Assembly (NCBI GenBank): GCA_045047085.1
Contig: JASFYT010000026.1
Coordinates: forward strand, 12,516 to 76,515
Source: GCA-2401155 sp045047085
GTDB taxonomy: Bacteria; Pseudomonadota; Alphaproteobacteria; Rhizobiales; Rhizobiaceae
Length of the DNA stretch: 64,000 bases
Direction: 5' to 3'
Part shown: piece by piece, positions 46,401 to 53,930 of the stretch
How the letters are laid out: the number at the start of each line of letters is the position of its first letter
Position numbering within the stretch: position 1 is the first letter of the stretch
Made by a program: the position numbers and the translations under genes
The notes under the pieces: generated by a model
Databases searched by the model: none
What the model was told of the DNA's origin: nothing
Seen by the model: the letters and a program-made list of their open reading frames with translations, nothing else

Positions 46401-46784
46401 GTGAAGGATTTACTTTCCTTTGAGGTGACAGCAAACCGCCAATGCGAATTGCAGATCCTTTATGTTGAATCCAGTGGTAATGTGGAATTGTTCCCGGATC
46501 AGCTGATTGGCAATGCAATTCTTGTTCCGGGTAAAGCGAAGCGTATTCCTGCTGAAGGTTCTGGAAATATCGAATTTGACGAGCCTGGTCACGACGAAAC
46601 TCTTATACTATTCTGCCGTGAAGGTGGGCTGGGGTCGCAGAGGATAACCAAGGAGCAGGCGCTAAAAATTGCCAAGGCTTCGGGTAAAACAGCGACAAGA
46701 GGCATTGCGTTTAATCTGGCTAAAAAGGTCGCGAAATCAAAAGGCGATACCGCCTTCCACATGGTCTCGTTCAACGTGAAATAG
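43473..46784 (+). CDS. Multi-haem cytochrome c fused to DUF4384-like domain
   Basis: A 1103-residue exported protein with four CxxCH haem c sites: CASCH (Cys 77), CGNCH (221), CRNCH (359) and CFECH (748). The first three sit in successive class I-like cytochrome domains (residues ~55-450). The fourth lies in a region with EMLFSLPNGMQGYYLSTAAG and NGRSCFECHAEG, seen in cytochrome-like proteins where a haem protein is followed by CH. The last ~170 residues (ANRQCELQILYVESSGNVEL region) resemble DUF4384, often found next to caspase-like proteins. ATG 43473 has GGGAGAG upstream, but the signal peptide starts at Met 27 (ATG 43551, after GGAAGG), which may be the true start. Confidence 0.88.
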   Translation: MTDKLERSKIVGSPAGLMRMPMAEGVMKKVFACLVMFISASAATPVYAANDLFKPDAYSGYKADLTNGKTLVKAAGCASCHSTGSDLNLLSGGLKMDTFAGAVYVPNITSHAKGIGGWTNANFLNALINGVAPDGHHYLPIFPYTAYAGMKPEDVLDMKAYLATLKKSDNKVPASEVSFPFNTDFALGLWKRANFDTPRWQPGKKDQISRGKYLVDSVGACGNCHTPRSVTYGLKKEEHLAGNKGLTGAFAPAIHKTKLAALGKSTIFTKGTLMDGKKLSGQPLNDPIMKKIAQETAELEPADRLAMLAYITGKEVKFEKPKLIVATCDASTNATVAVNVSVPVNKFEAHADEFMGKYCRNCHGPGSSSERIYPSGDLSSIATNAAFITPGDPSKSPMFTSIANGRMPKGPRPTDEEIAGLASWITALGAKQSTPANAANALAPPPRMRKVVSRTDFIRAALRDIDTVSELDRKFVRYFSYRYQYNGRFPCENDDMFAKRLDLYKSGFRKLLNSVSRGSSMLVPIAVETTKELLVRVDIRDLAWGDAEWGVLETAYPFGIDPKSDTTLAALVNVTGASIPIMRTDWFMANAGKPKIYHALLQLPKNIQQFEKSVLNIDVEDNIIRRRVMRAGFNQGSSAVSANNRMIERHELPQGGYYWKSYDMAKSTGEGNLRDRPHGPQNVEPLDTGLKSFVHDGGEMLFSLPNGMQGYYLSTAAGDRLDDAPEKVVSYQIRPKNKGITIINGRSCFECHAEGVLYKRDQFRSHIETTNLFTEPQRQLLLEMYVEQAELDARFKNDRDQFLAALEKIGATETAPDKSLRAKSGVGEQEIITWYADLYEDDLDAEELAAEFGMSAKKFRETVEKTSDVEVVRLATSWLIQLRGGKKIARFEVEEQFAYLAEPLLGLKPLRYFSDGSENIADAGKTDTTNSDTSYKVAALGKVPNYKVAIPSYQQPDYASGKRLALSVKVASTNVKVKDLLSFEVTANRQCELQILYVESSGNVELFPDQLIGNAILVPGKAKRIPAEGSGNIEFDEPGHDETLILFCREGGLGSQRITKEQALKIAKASGKTATRGIAFNLAKKVAKSKGDTAFHMVSFNVK

Positions 46785-46810
46785 CGTCGGTCTCGAGTGA
46801 AGTGAAAATA

Positions 46811-46842
46811 ACGGGCCGGTCTATTTAGACTGGCCCGTTTTT
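46811..46842 (+). terminator. Rho-independent terminator after the cytochrome gene
   Basis: ACGGGCCGGTCT and AGACTGGCCCGT form a 12-bp stem with one G-T pair and an ATTT loop, followed by a T-run. It lies 27 bases after the stop and closes the envelope gene block. Confidence 0.9.
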
Positions 46843-46953
46843 GTTCATGGGATTGCGTGTTTACCTAAATAATATGTCAGCTCGCGTAATACTTGACATT
46901 TTTTGTCCAAATAGACCAATATTCTACTGGGTCTAACTTCAGGTAGTTTTCGT

Positions 46954-47271
46954 GTGATCATTTGCAGTTGTAATATTATTTCCGCCAAGGAAATTGAGCA
47001 AGCAGTTCTAAGCCTGTTGGTTGAGGACGCATATCGTCTGATTGTTCCTGTGCAGGTCTATCATACGATGCAAAAACGCGGAAAATGCTGCAGTTGTTTT
47101 CCAGGCGTCATCGAAATCATTGTGCGGGTGACGGAAGTGTTTCACCGGGGAAATGATATTTCCGAACCAGAGATTGTTTCTCTGATTGCGGAATTAAAAT
47201 CCGAACATGAGCAATGTGAAACCGTAAGAATGCTGAAGCGCATGCGTTTAAAAGGGCACCGGGCTGCATGA
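46954..47271 (+). CDS. Bacterioferritin-associated ferredoxin-like [2Fe-2S] protein
   Basis: A 105-residue small cytoplasmic protein. The N-terminal half follows the BFD-like pattern, with cysteines in IICSCNIISAKEIEQAV (residues 4 and 6) and GKCCSCFPGV, which could hold a [2Fe-2S] cluster; the last ~45 residues are a helical charged tail. GTG 46954 is the only reasonable start, in a weak context. Bfd proteins help release iron from bacterioferritin, but no bfr gene is adjacent, so the partner is unknown. Confidence 0.82.
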   Translation: MIICSCNIISAKEIEQAVLSLLVEDAYRLIVPVQVYHTMQKRGKCCSCFPGVIEIIVRVTEVFHRGNDISEPEIVSLIAELKSEHEQCETVRMLKRMRLKGHRAA

Positions 47272-47316
47272 TTACTTATTGCATTGATCCACAATGGATG
47301 GATTTGTAATGGCTAT

Positions 47317-47940
47317 CTATAGATCCAATTGTGAGAGAGATAAGCGTTGGCTATGCTCTGCGGATACCATTTCCAAAAACTCAGAAATTGTCTTCTCATC
47401 AATTCCGACTGCACGAAAAACCAGCGCAGAAAAATGAGCTGGCGCATTTCCCGGAGCGGTGATGACATTTTGGTCTTCAACGGCAGTTACCTCGTCCACA
47501 TAATGAGATCTCCCGCGATAAGATTTGGAGTTTGCGGATAGAAAGCTTAACGCATGGCTCGTATGTCGTTTGTCGTTAAGAACACCCGCATTGGCCAGAG
47601 CAAGTGTACCGCCGCATATTGCAGCAACGTGCTTTCCTCTATTCAGGAAATCCAGTGACAATTGCTTTAAATCAGGTGCATCACTGGTTTGCCATACAGT
47701 ACTCCCACAAATAACCAATACATCGAATGCTTTAGATTTAACGCTGTCCAGACTTGCATCTGGTGTTGTTTTGAGGCCGCCCTGAGATATTATTTGACTG
47801 CCGGCGGGCGCTACATTCAAGGTTTCTATTCCGTAGTAACCGCTTCCGATGCCATTCAAAAAAGCACACTCCCAATCAGAGTATCCATCGGTTAGCACTA
47901 TCGCAATTTTTGGCATGCCTGTTGACCTAACTAGTTGCAT
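47317..47940 (-). CDS. DJ-1/PfpI family protein
   Basis: A 207-residue cytoplasmic protein of the DJ-1/PfpI (class I glutamine amidotransferase-like) superfamily. The N-terminal strand is KIAIVLTDGYSDWECAFLNG with the conserved Glu, and the nucleophile elbow reads VAAICGGTLALANAGV, with Cys in the expected place. SHYVDEVTAVEDQNVITAPG completes the family pattern. The family includes chaperone/deglycase and regulatory proteins and the specific role is unclear. The first ATG at 47940 gives eight residues before the conserved PKIAIV. Confidence 0.88.
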   Translation of the reverse strand: MQLVRSTGMPKIAIVLTDGYSDWECAFLNGIGSGYYGIETLNVAPAGSQIISQGGLKTTPDASLDSVKSKAFDVLVICGSTVWQTSDAPDLKQLSLDFLNRGKHVAAICGGTLALANAGVLNDKRHTSHALSFLSANSKSYRGRSHYVDEVTAVEDQNVITAPGNAPAHFSALVFRAVGIDEKTISEFLEMVSAEHSQRLSLSQLDL

Positions 47941-47998
47941 ATTAACGCCCGCAGCAGACGCGCATTTTTTGCGTCGTATTGCCTGCGCTTGTTAAGTT

Positions 47999-48355
47999 TT
48001 ACACGGAAAAACATATTTTATTTTTATCTAAATCTCTCGCATATGCAGAAAATTTAGGCCCTCGTTGACTTGGCTCACCCTCACAAGTGCCGCCCAATTC
48101 AATAACCTTTTTATGAAGCCTTTTTACTTCTTCGGTAGAACCAACATTAAAACCAATCATTGTTCCATTTCCATTACTTGCGGGTTCCTCATTAAAGGGT
48201 TTAGCTATTGCAAAAGCAAAATCCTCACACTGCCAAAAGGTCATTCTTTCAGTTGATAAAACTTGGTTAAGTTCTGTTTGTTCGAAAAGTGAATCATAGA
48301 ATTTAATCGATGCTTCCATGTTGTTTGTTCCAAGAACGCAATAGTCTATTTTCAT
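47999..48355 (-). CDS. VOC (glyoxalase/bleomycin-resistance) superfamily protein
   Basis: A 118-residue single-domain VOC protein. It begins with the beta-alpha motif DYCVLGTNNMEASIKFYDSLF and ends with KFSAYARDLDKNKICFSV, where the metal-binding Asp/Glu of the fold would be. The short length and the missing N-terminal His of glyoxalase I make lactoylglutathione lyase activity unlikely. It is 58 bases downstream of the DJ-1 gene start on the same strand and runs toward it. Confidence 0.82.
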   Translation of the reverse strand: MKIDYCVLGTNNMEASIKFYDSLFEQTELNQVLSTERMTFWQCEDFAFAIAKPFNEEPASNGNGTMIGFNVGSTEEVKRLHKKVIELGGTCEGEPSQRGPKFSAYARDLDKNKICFSV

Positions 48356-48720
48356 AATTTAATATCTCATAGTTTAACGGGTTTTATGCGGTATTTCGTG
48401 TATCCGATGGTCAAAACGATGGCCATCTTCGGCATATCTTTCCTTTGAATTCCAAAAGTAGGTTTGGTTTCGTACTTGAGCGGTTGTCCTTCTGTAGCAT
48501 ATGGTACTGACAAGGGGTGTCAGGATTGTAGAGTTGATTGAAAAATGGATTTTAATCCCTCAGGCCGGTTACATTTTGAGTAAGCTAGAGCGTCAAATCG
48601 TTTCAGGGAGATCAAACACGCCGACTAATTATGGATAGGGAGCTGGATGTTCGATGAACTGGCATCTGGTGTAGTTGGAATGCTGATGGTTGCAGCGACC
48701 GTGAAGTTTCCCAGTGGAGA
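48356..48720. other. Intergenic gap with no recognisable gene
   Basis: A 365-base region. A 45-codon frame (48500-48637) starting MVLTRGVRIVELIEKWILIP and a short frame starting near 48649 were seen, but neither resembles a known protein or has good support. I see no RNA gene, repeat or terminator here. It probably contains the promoter for the VOC gene. Confidence 0.5.
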
Positions 48721-49635
48721 TTATTCTACTCCTTTGTCCTTGCGGAATGGTAATGCCATCACTTCGAAGTATCGCTCATAGTCTGGCAGGCCTGTTTCTG
48801 GACGAACGCCCAATTCTTTTGGCATTTGGCCCGGGCGGTAGATGAAGGTTCCAAATAACTGGTCGTACACCGACAGAGTTGCACCATAATTTTTTGCCTC
48901 ACGAACATCTGCGCTGTGATGATAGCGGTGAAGTTCTGGCCCTATGAACAAATAATTTGCCCAACCCATCCGTATATCTACGTTAAAATGGCTGATCAGT
49001 CCGTGCATTCCGTTGATGATCAAAAACATCACGACAACTTCCTGATTATATCCCATTAGCCAAACCGGGATGACTATGACGATGCCTTGAATAATAACGC
49101 CGTTTATCGGATGAAATACAGCATGCATTATGAGGTATAATCGTGGTGGCAGATGATGCACAGAATGGGACCGCCACAAGAATCGCCCTAACCAACCACG
49201 CCCTTCATGCATGCTACGGTGGGCAAAGTAATTGCCGGCTTCAAAAATCAATAAACAGGCAAGTAGTTGAAAGGGTTCAGGCCAGGTGCTTGCCGGGCCA
49301 TTTAAATCACCTGAGATGGTAATGGCGAACGTCGCCAGTAAAGCCGAAGTAGCTGCGACGCCAAGGCTGTTTCCAACGATATATTTTAAATCCGCTATGA
49401 AAGAGCGTAACGTCATTGCCCATCGGTATTCATAGGGAAATAGGAACTCAATTATTAGGTAAAGGACTGCAAGTATGCCGACGGTTGCACCCCAGATTGT
49501 CCGTGGATCTGTTCCTGATGTGTGGATCAAATGAAATGATGCGAGAACAATACACCAACTTAAAGGGTATAGTCCCCAGCGAATAATTTTTCGGGTGAGA
49601 CTTGTAGGAAGTTGGGTTGAAGGGGCCTGTGTCAT
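48721..49635 (-). CDS. Sterol desaturase / fatty acid hydroxylase family protein
   Basis: A 304-residue membrane di-iron hydroxylase. The histidine boxes are clear: HRSMH, then HSVHH, a middle HGLISH and HRYHH (in ELHRYHHSADV). There are about five hydrophobic segments before and between the boxes. GAGG lies five bases before ATG 49635; an in-frame ATG at 49680 would add a non-conserved leader. The substrate is unknown; relatives hydroxylate or desaturate sterols, carotenoids or fatty acids. It is divergent from the TetR gene that follows. Confidence 0.9.
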   Translation of the reverse strand: MTQAPSTQLPTSLTRKIIRWGLYPLSWCIVLASFHLIHTSGTDPRTIWGATVGILAVLYLIIEFLFPYEYRWAMTLRSFIADLKYIVGNSLGVAATSALLATFAITISGDLNGPASTWPEPFQLLACLLIFEAGNYFAHRSMHEGRGWLGRFLWRSHSVHHLPPRLYLIMHAVFHPINGVIIQGIVIVIPVWLMGYNQEVVVMFLIINGMHGLISHFNVDIRMGWANYLFIGPELHRYHHSADVREAKNYGATLSVYDQLFGTFIYRPGQMPKELGVRPETGLPDYERYFEVMALPFRKDKGVE

Positions 49636-49753
49636 GAAAACCTCGATACTGCTAATGGACATGTGTACGATATTAGACAAGTATCTAAATATGAGAGCCT
49701 TTCGAAGGACGTTTTGAGTGTGGAGTGCAGCATACCGGACAGAAAGTCGTCAA

Positions 49754-50338
49754 ATGACTGATAAAATGAAAGACCGCAGATTCAGGCGTACTCGTGAAAG
49801 CTTGCGATTAGCAATGGTCGGACTTCTCCATGAGACAAACTGGGACGAAATTTCAATCCAGATGATTTGCAACCGTGCCGACGTGGCGCGTTCTTCCTTC
49901 TACGTTCATTTCGATAACAAGATTGCATTGCTGGATCATGTTTTCTTTTCGCGGGAAGACGAGATCAAGGAATTTGTTACCGGAGGTCGACGCAATGCGG
50001 CTGAATTTTTAACGCTCTCATGGCTGGTGGATCACATCTGTGAAAGTCGGGAATTATATTATTTTGCCAGTCGATCCCTATCAGGCCAGATTATCCTTTC
50101 AAGGTTCAAAGGCGTCATGGGGGAGGTATTCAGGTATGAACTGAATGATATGGCAATTGCTGCAACGAATGATCAAATTGATTTTGTGCTTGGCGGTGCC
50201 TTTGCCATGATTGAACACTGGATCGACTCCGGTACGCAGCAAATGAAAGGTCAATTCAAACACCGAATATATGAATTGGCTCGCCGGGTGATTGATGTCG
50301 ACGATAAAATCCATCGAACAATCACGAATAATGAGTGA
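49754..50338 (+). CDS. TetR/AcrR family transcriptional regulator
   Basis: A 194-residue regulator. The DNA-binding region is ISIQMICNRADVARSSFYVH (residues ~28-47), followed by FDNKIALLDHVFF and a C-terminal domain of about 130 residues with no recognised ligand signature. I place the start at ATG 49754; an in-frame GTG at 49718 is possible. It is divergent from the sterol-desaturase-like gene, 118 bases apart, which may be its target. Confidence 0.85.
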   Translation: MTDKMKDRRFRRTRESLRLAMVGLLHETNWDEISIQMICNRADVARSSFYVHFDNKIALLDHVFFSREDEIKEFVTGGRRNAAEFLTLSWLVDHICESRELYYFASRSLSGQIILSRFKGVMGEVFRYELNDMAIAATNDQIDFVLGGAFAMIEHWIDSGTQQMKGQFKHRIYELARRVIDVDDKIHRTITNNE

Positions 50339-50359
50339 GTTGTTCGATGGATGGGCTTT

Positions 50360-51280
50360 TTAGGTATTTCCGGTTTTCAGTTTTCTCGCCTCGTGCTGCA
50401 TAACAAAAAGTGAAGCAAAAACGATGATTGCCGCGCCGATGGCGAAATCTCCGGTCGGGAAATATCCAAATACGATGAAACCGGCCAAAATATTAAGAGG
50501 CATTTTGATGTGGTCGAACGGTTGGACATAGGCCGCATCCGCGGTCTTATAAGCCAGCGCAATTGAACCTTGGGCAAGGGCTGTCAAAATACCGATGCCA
50601 AAAACGTAAGGCCAGATATCGGATGTTGGCATGAAGATTTTTTCAACGGCACCAGAACCGAGCATTTCCAATGTCCAAAGAACAGCATTTATTGGCGCGA
50701 GCAACAGCAACAGATATAGCGTGATTGTTTGAGGTGTTTCTGTCAGTGCCAACTGTTTGGTATTGATTGAGGAAACCGCCCACAGCGCTGCTGCAATCAC
50801 CGGAAACCAGACCATGGTTGTGAAGTCATCGGCCCATGGTTGCAGCACGATCATGCCGCCAATAAAGCCTGCCAAGGTTGCCGTGAGGCGGGCGAAACCG
50901 ATTTCTTCCTTGAGGAAAAATGCGGCACCTATGGTTACGAAGAATGGCGAGGTCATCAACAGTGCAATTGCCTGCCAGATAGGAATGCCGTTTGAGAGGG
51001 CGTAGAGCCAGAACTGAACTCCGAATGCTGAGACAACAACCCGGAACAGATGCAGGCCCAGACGGTCGGTTTTCAACATCGATAATCTGGTTTTAAACAG
51101 CCATGGCAACATCACCAGAAGGGCCACAAAATATTGCCAAAAAGCCATGCTTGAAGATGAGAGGCCCATTTTCGAAGTGGTGAATTGCGTGCCCACATTG
51201 ACGATAGCAAATATTGCGCCAGCGGCGACCATGAAGCCTGCGCCGGTATAAGCTGAGTTTAATTTTGAATATAGTTGCAT
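50360..51280 (-). CDS. ribN: Riboflavin transporter of the EamA/DMT family
   Basis: A 306-residue inner-membrane protein with about ten hydrophobic segments in two EamA repeats. The start ATG 51280 follows GGGAG; a longer in-frame start at 51379 would run into the leader. Function is called from context: an FMN riboswitch lies directly upstream on the same strand, and RibN of rhizobia is an EamA-family riboflavin importer under such control. The protein sequence alone would only support a generic DMT transporter. It is convergent with the TetR gene. Confidence 0.85.
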   Translation of the reverse strand: MQLYSKLNSAYTGAGFMVAAGAIFAIVNVGTQFTTSKMGLSSSSMAFWQYFVALLVMLPWLFKTRLSMLKTDRLGLHLFRVVVSAFGVQFWLYALSNGIPIWQAIALLMTSPFFVTIGAAFFLKEEIGFARLTATLAGFIGGMIVLQPWADDFTTMVWFPVIAAALWAVSSINTKQLALTETPQTITLYLLLLLAPINAVLWTLEMLGSGAVEKIFMPTSDIWPYVFGIGILTALAQGSIALAYKTADAAYVQPFDHIKMPLNILAGFIVFGYFPTGDFAIGAAIIVFASLFVMQHEARKLKTGNT

Positions 51281-51436
51281 TAGATGGCTCCCACAAAAAT
51301 GAGAGAAAGCAAATGCGAATAACAGGTCTGAATCATCGGTGTATCCTTTAATATTGTTACCAATAGATTCAGGACGCACAGGTGATAAAGGAACATAGTC
51401 GCCTATTGATAGCGCTATTTTCCTATTATTTTCCTG

Positions 51437-51580
51437 TTCTCTTCCATCCGGACTTTAACCGTCGGCTCCGGATTTACACCGGATCTGCTGACCCTTTGAA
51501 AGGTGACTAACAAAGGCGCTCGCGGGCTGCGTGGAATATCCACTTACCGCCGGTGGGGAATTTCACCCCGCCCTGAGAAC
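51437..51580 (-). promoter_or_regulatory. FMN riboswitch (RFN element)
   Basis: On the minus strand this shows the conserved RFN blocks in order: CAGGGCGGGGTGAAATTCCC, CACCGGCGGTAAG, a variable arm containing GCAGCCCGCGAGCGC, GGGTCAGCAG, then ATCCGGTGTAAATCCGGAGC, CCGACGGTTAAAGTCCGGAT and GGAAGAG. These are the near-invariant FMN-binding segments. It controls ribN, whose start is about 157 bases downstream. FMN binding should turn expression off. Confidence 0.96.
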
Positions 51581-51842
51581 ATGCAAGTTTTTACGCTTAC
51601 GGAAGTTTGGTAGCACGGGTTTGCAATTAGATGGAAGTGTTTTTTGGGTTAGCCATTCAGCATGATGCCGAAATCCTTTTCGATCTACCAGCTTAATCCA
51701 GCTGACAGACAATCATCGATAATTCCGATAAGGGCTGATCTTTTGCCCAAGGTGGAATTGACTGAATTCGCTTTGCAGAAATGAAATTCACTTGTAAACG
51801 GAATAGAGAAAATTTTCCAAAAAAGGAAACTCCGGGGACGCG
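51581..51842. other. Divergent spacer between FMN riboswitch and second EamA gene
   Basis: A 262-base region holding the promoter of ribN (minus strand, upstream of the aptamer) and that of the gene at 51843. No small gene or further RNA motif is seen. Confidence 0.45.
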
Positions 51843-52712
51843 ATGGGTTCAGATTCTACAAATCACTCGGGCATATATTTCATGCTGCTTGGCATGCTTA
51901 TGTTCACTGTGAATGACGCCATTGGCAAATGGTTGGTGACGGATTTTTCTGTCGGCCAATTATTGGCCATTCGGAGCTGGGCGGCGTTGGTGATTTTGAT
52001 TCCGCTATTGGCAAAGAAAGGTGAATTGACAAAACTGTTCACGCTTGAGAATCCGAAATTACATTGTATCCGCCTGTTTTTCGTTGTGAGTGAAGCGTCG
52101 TGCTTTTTCTGGGCGGTGCGATATTTACCCTTGGCGGACACGTTTATGATCTATCTGGCCGCGCCGATTTTTGTAACGGCGCTTTCGCCCTTTATGCTGG
52201 GTGAGAAGGTTGGAATATTCCGCTGGATGGCAGTTCTAATTGGATTTGGCGGTGTGGTGTTGATCTTCCCGCCAAGTGAGGCTGCATTGTCGCTTCCGGC
52301 TTTCGTTGCTGTGGCTGGTAGTCTGGGGCTGGCGTTGGTGATGATCCTTACCAGGAAATTGCGCGAGGCGGACCCGGTGCGCCTTATTACGCTGCAAACC
52401 CTTGCTATGGCAGTTGCTGCATCCTTCACCTTGCCGGTGGTGTGGATTACGCCGAATGGGTTTGAATTTATGCTGTTTTGCCTGTTAGGGCTTGTGGCAA
52501 CAATGGCGCATTTTTTGATCAATCATGCCATGCGCACATCACCTGCGAGCGTGGTTGCGCCATTCCAGTATTCTTCGATCATCTGGGCGATGATATTAGG
52601 GTATTTTTTCTGGAACGAGATACCGACGCTTACCAGCTTGCTTGGGGCGGGAATTGTAGTGGGAAGCGGGATATTTATCTTATATCGCGAAACCCGACAA
52701 AAAGGCGGATAA
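51843..52712 (+). CDS. EamA/DMT family transporter
   Basis: A 289-residue inner-membrane protein with about ten TM segments in two EamA halves (LIYFMLLGMLMFTVNDAIGKW-like start, and the second half beginning near residue 150 at VAVAGSLGLALVMILTR). It starts with ATG 51843 and has no signal. Substrate unknown. It is divergent from ribN but distinct in sequence, so the two are not a recent duplication. No riboswitch lies on its own strand. Confidence 0.88.
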   Translation: MGSDSTNHSGIYFMLLGMLMFTVNDAIGKWLVTDFSVGQLLAIRSWAALVILIPLLAKKGELTKLFTLENPKLHCIRLFFVVSEASCFFWAVRYLPLADTFMIYLAAPIFVTALSPFMLGEKVGIFRWMAVLIGFGGVVLIFPPSEAALSLPAFVAVAGSLGLALVMILTRKLREADPVRLITLQTLAMAVAASFTLPVVWITPNGFEFMLFCLLGLVATMAHFLINHAMRTSPASVVAPFQYSSIIWAMILGYFFWNEIPTLTSLLGAGIVVGSGIFILYRETRQKGG

Positions 52713-52792
52713 GCTCAGGTATGGTACCTGTAGGTTTTGATAAAACGTGATATTAAATTTTGGGATTTATAAATTTGTATGTGGAGTGCGGC

Positions 52793-52927
52793 ATGGCAAG
52801 CATTGGCCCTCATGCAGAGGTGTTTACCAAAGATAATCCAATGCCGTCGGTTGGAGCATCGGCAATTCGCCGCTTCCTGCGTCCGGTTTGCTACCAGAAT
52901 GTGCCTGCTGTGTGTTTTGCCAGTTGA
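52793..52927 (+). CDS. Possible 44-residue small protein
   Basis: A short frame with GGAG seven bases upstream of ATG 52793. It encodes a basic, Pro-rich peptide containing KDNPMPSVGASAIRRFLRPV. I recognise no family and it may be a gene fragment or chance frame. It lies between the EamA gene and the HEAT-like gene. Confidence 0.3.
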   Translation: MASIGPHAEVFTKDNPMPSVGASAIRRFLRPVCYQNVPAVCFAS

Positions 52928-52999
52928 TCTCAGCTAAGCCAGACAGGTTGTTTGAATGACTGGGGCGTCCGGGAATTGATTTTCTCGAACGGGTTTTGC

Positions 53000-53527
53000 A
53001 TGATTGGTGTTATGGTAGATACGATCGACAAACTACGAATTACGCTTTCGGAATTTGATGGCCACGCAATTACGCTTTTGAGCGAGGCGGGAGCTAAATA
53101 TTCAGACCGCACAGATTATCTGGACAGTCTCGTTGCACTTTCTAGTGAGGGCGGGAAGGGCGTTTCTAATGGAGCTACATGGCTACTGAAATCATATCTG
53201 GATGATGGCGGGGGCATGTCGGGGGAGCAGGTTTCGCACTTGCTATCGCAGGTAGATGGCATTCAGAACTGGGCAGCGCAATTGCATCTGTGCCAATCCA
53301 TACAATATCTGACGGTTTCTTCAGCGGATGCAGACCATCTGATATATTGGTTGCAGCCATTGCTTGATCATGAGCGGCCATTCTTGAGAGCGTGGTCGCT
53401 TGATGCAATTTTTCGTGTTTCATCTCAATATTCCAGATTTGACAATATGCTGGAAATGGCTCTCTCTTCCGGGGCGAAAGACCCTGCGGCCTCGGTTCGT
53501 GCAAAGGTACGAAGTCTCAAAAAATGA
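53000..53527 (+). CDS. HEAT-like repeat protein of unknown function
   Basis: A 175-residue all-helical protein. Repeating helical pairs with hydrophobic positions, such as SHLLSQVDGIQNWAAQLHLC, YLTVSSADADHLIYWLQPLL and FLRAWSLDAIFRVSSQYSRF, suggest HEAT/armadillo-like repeats. It has no catalytic motif, signal peptide or membrane segment. The start may be ATG 53000 or ATG 53012; a TTG at 52952 is also in frame but less likely. It is not clearly in an operon. Probably a cytoplasmic protein-interaction module. Confidence 0.6.
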   Translation: MIGVMVDTIDKLRITLSEFDGHAITLLSEAGAKYSDRTDYLDSLVALSSEGGKGVSNGATWLLKSYLDDGGGMSGEQVSHLLSQVDGIQNWAAQLHLCQSIQYLTVSSADADHLIYWLQPLLDHERPFLRAWSLDAIFRVSSQYSRFDNMLEMALSSGAKDPAASVRAKVRSLKK

Positions 53528-53930
53528 TCTACGACTTGTCTGTTTCTTCTTAGTCTTTAGTTGAATATTAGAAAAATGGGTAGACAAAACGGTTTCATCC
53601 AAATTTGGGTAACATGTTGAATATTAAAGGTTTGTATGATGTACGGATATGAAACCGTATCTAATATATTACTTTTTGGATGGGGGGCTGCGATATTTTC
53701 GACGTTTGCTAAAAGCCGATCTTGACCGCTTCTGGCTTAATCAGTACCCTAAGCCGCATAAGCAATTGAGGCAGGGATTGTTATGTCTTTTGCAGATTTC
53801 AGATTTTGAAGCTGTTGGGGCAGGAATTGTTGTTTTGATAGATGTCAGAGCGTCGTTGGGTTTTGTATAAATTCGACGAGGAGCTGCGCTAACTACTTAA
53901 TATATTCCATAAAGTTCAAGGGAGAAAATA
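53528..53930. other. Promoter region upstream of the TRAP operon
   Basis: A 403-base AT-rich gap. An imperfect inverted repeat, ACGGTTTCATCC (53589-53600) and GGATATGAAACCGT (53645-53658), could be an operator. A 73-codon frame starting at 53649 has no good ribosome site and matches nothing I know, so I do not call it. Confidence 0.45.

Noticed and set aside
53649..53870. 73-codon frame upstream of the TRAP operon
   Set aside because: Weak start context and no resemblance to known proteins; lies in a likely promoter region.
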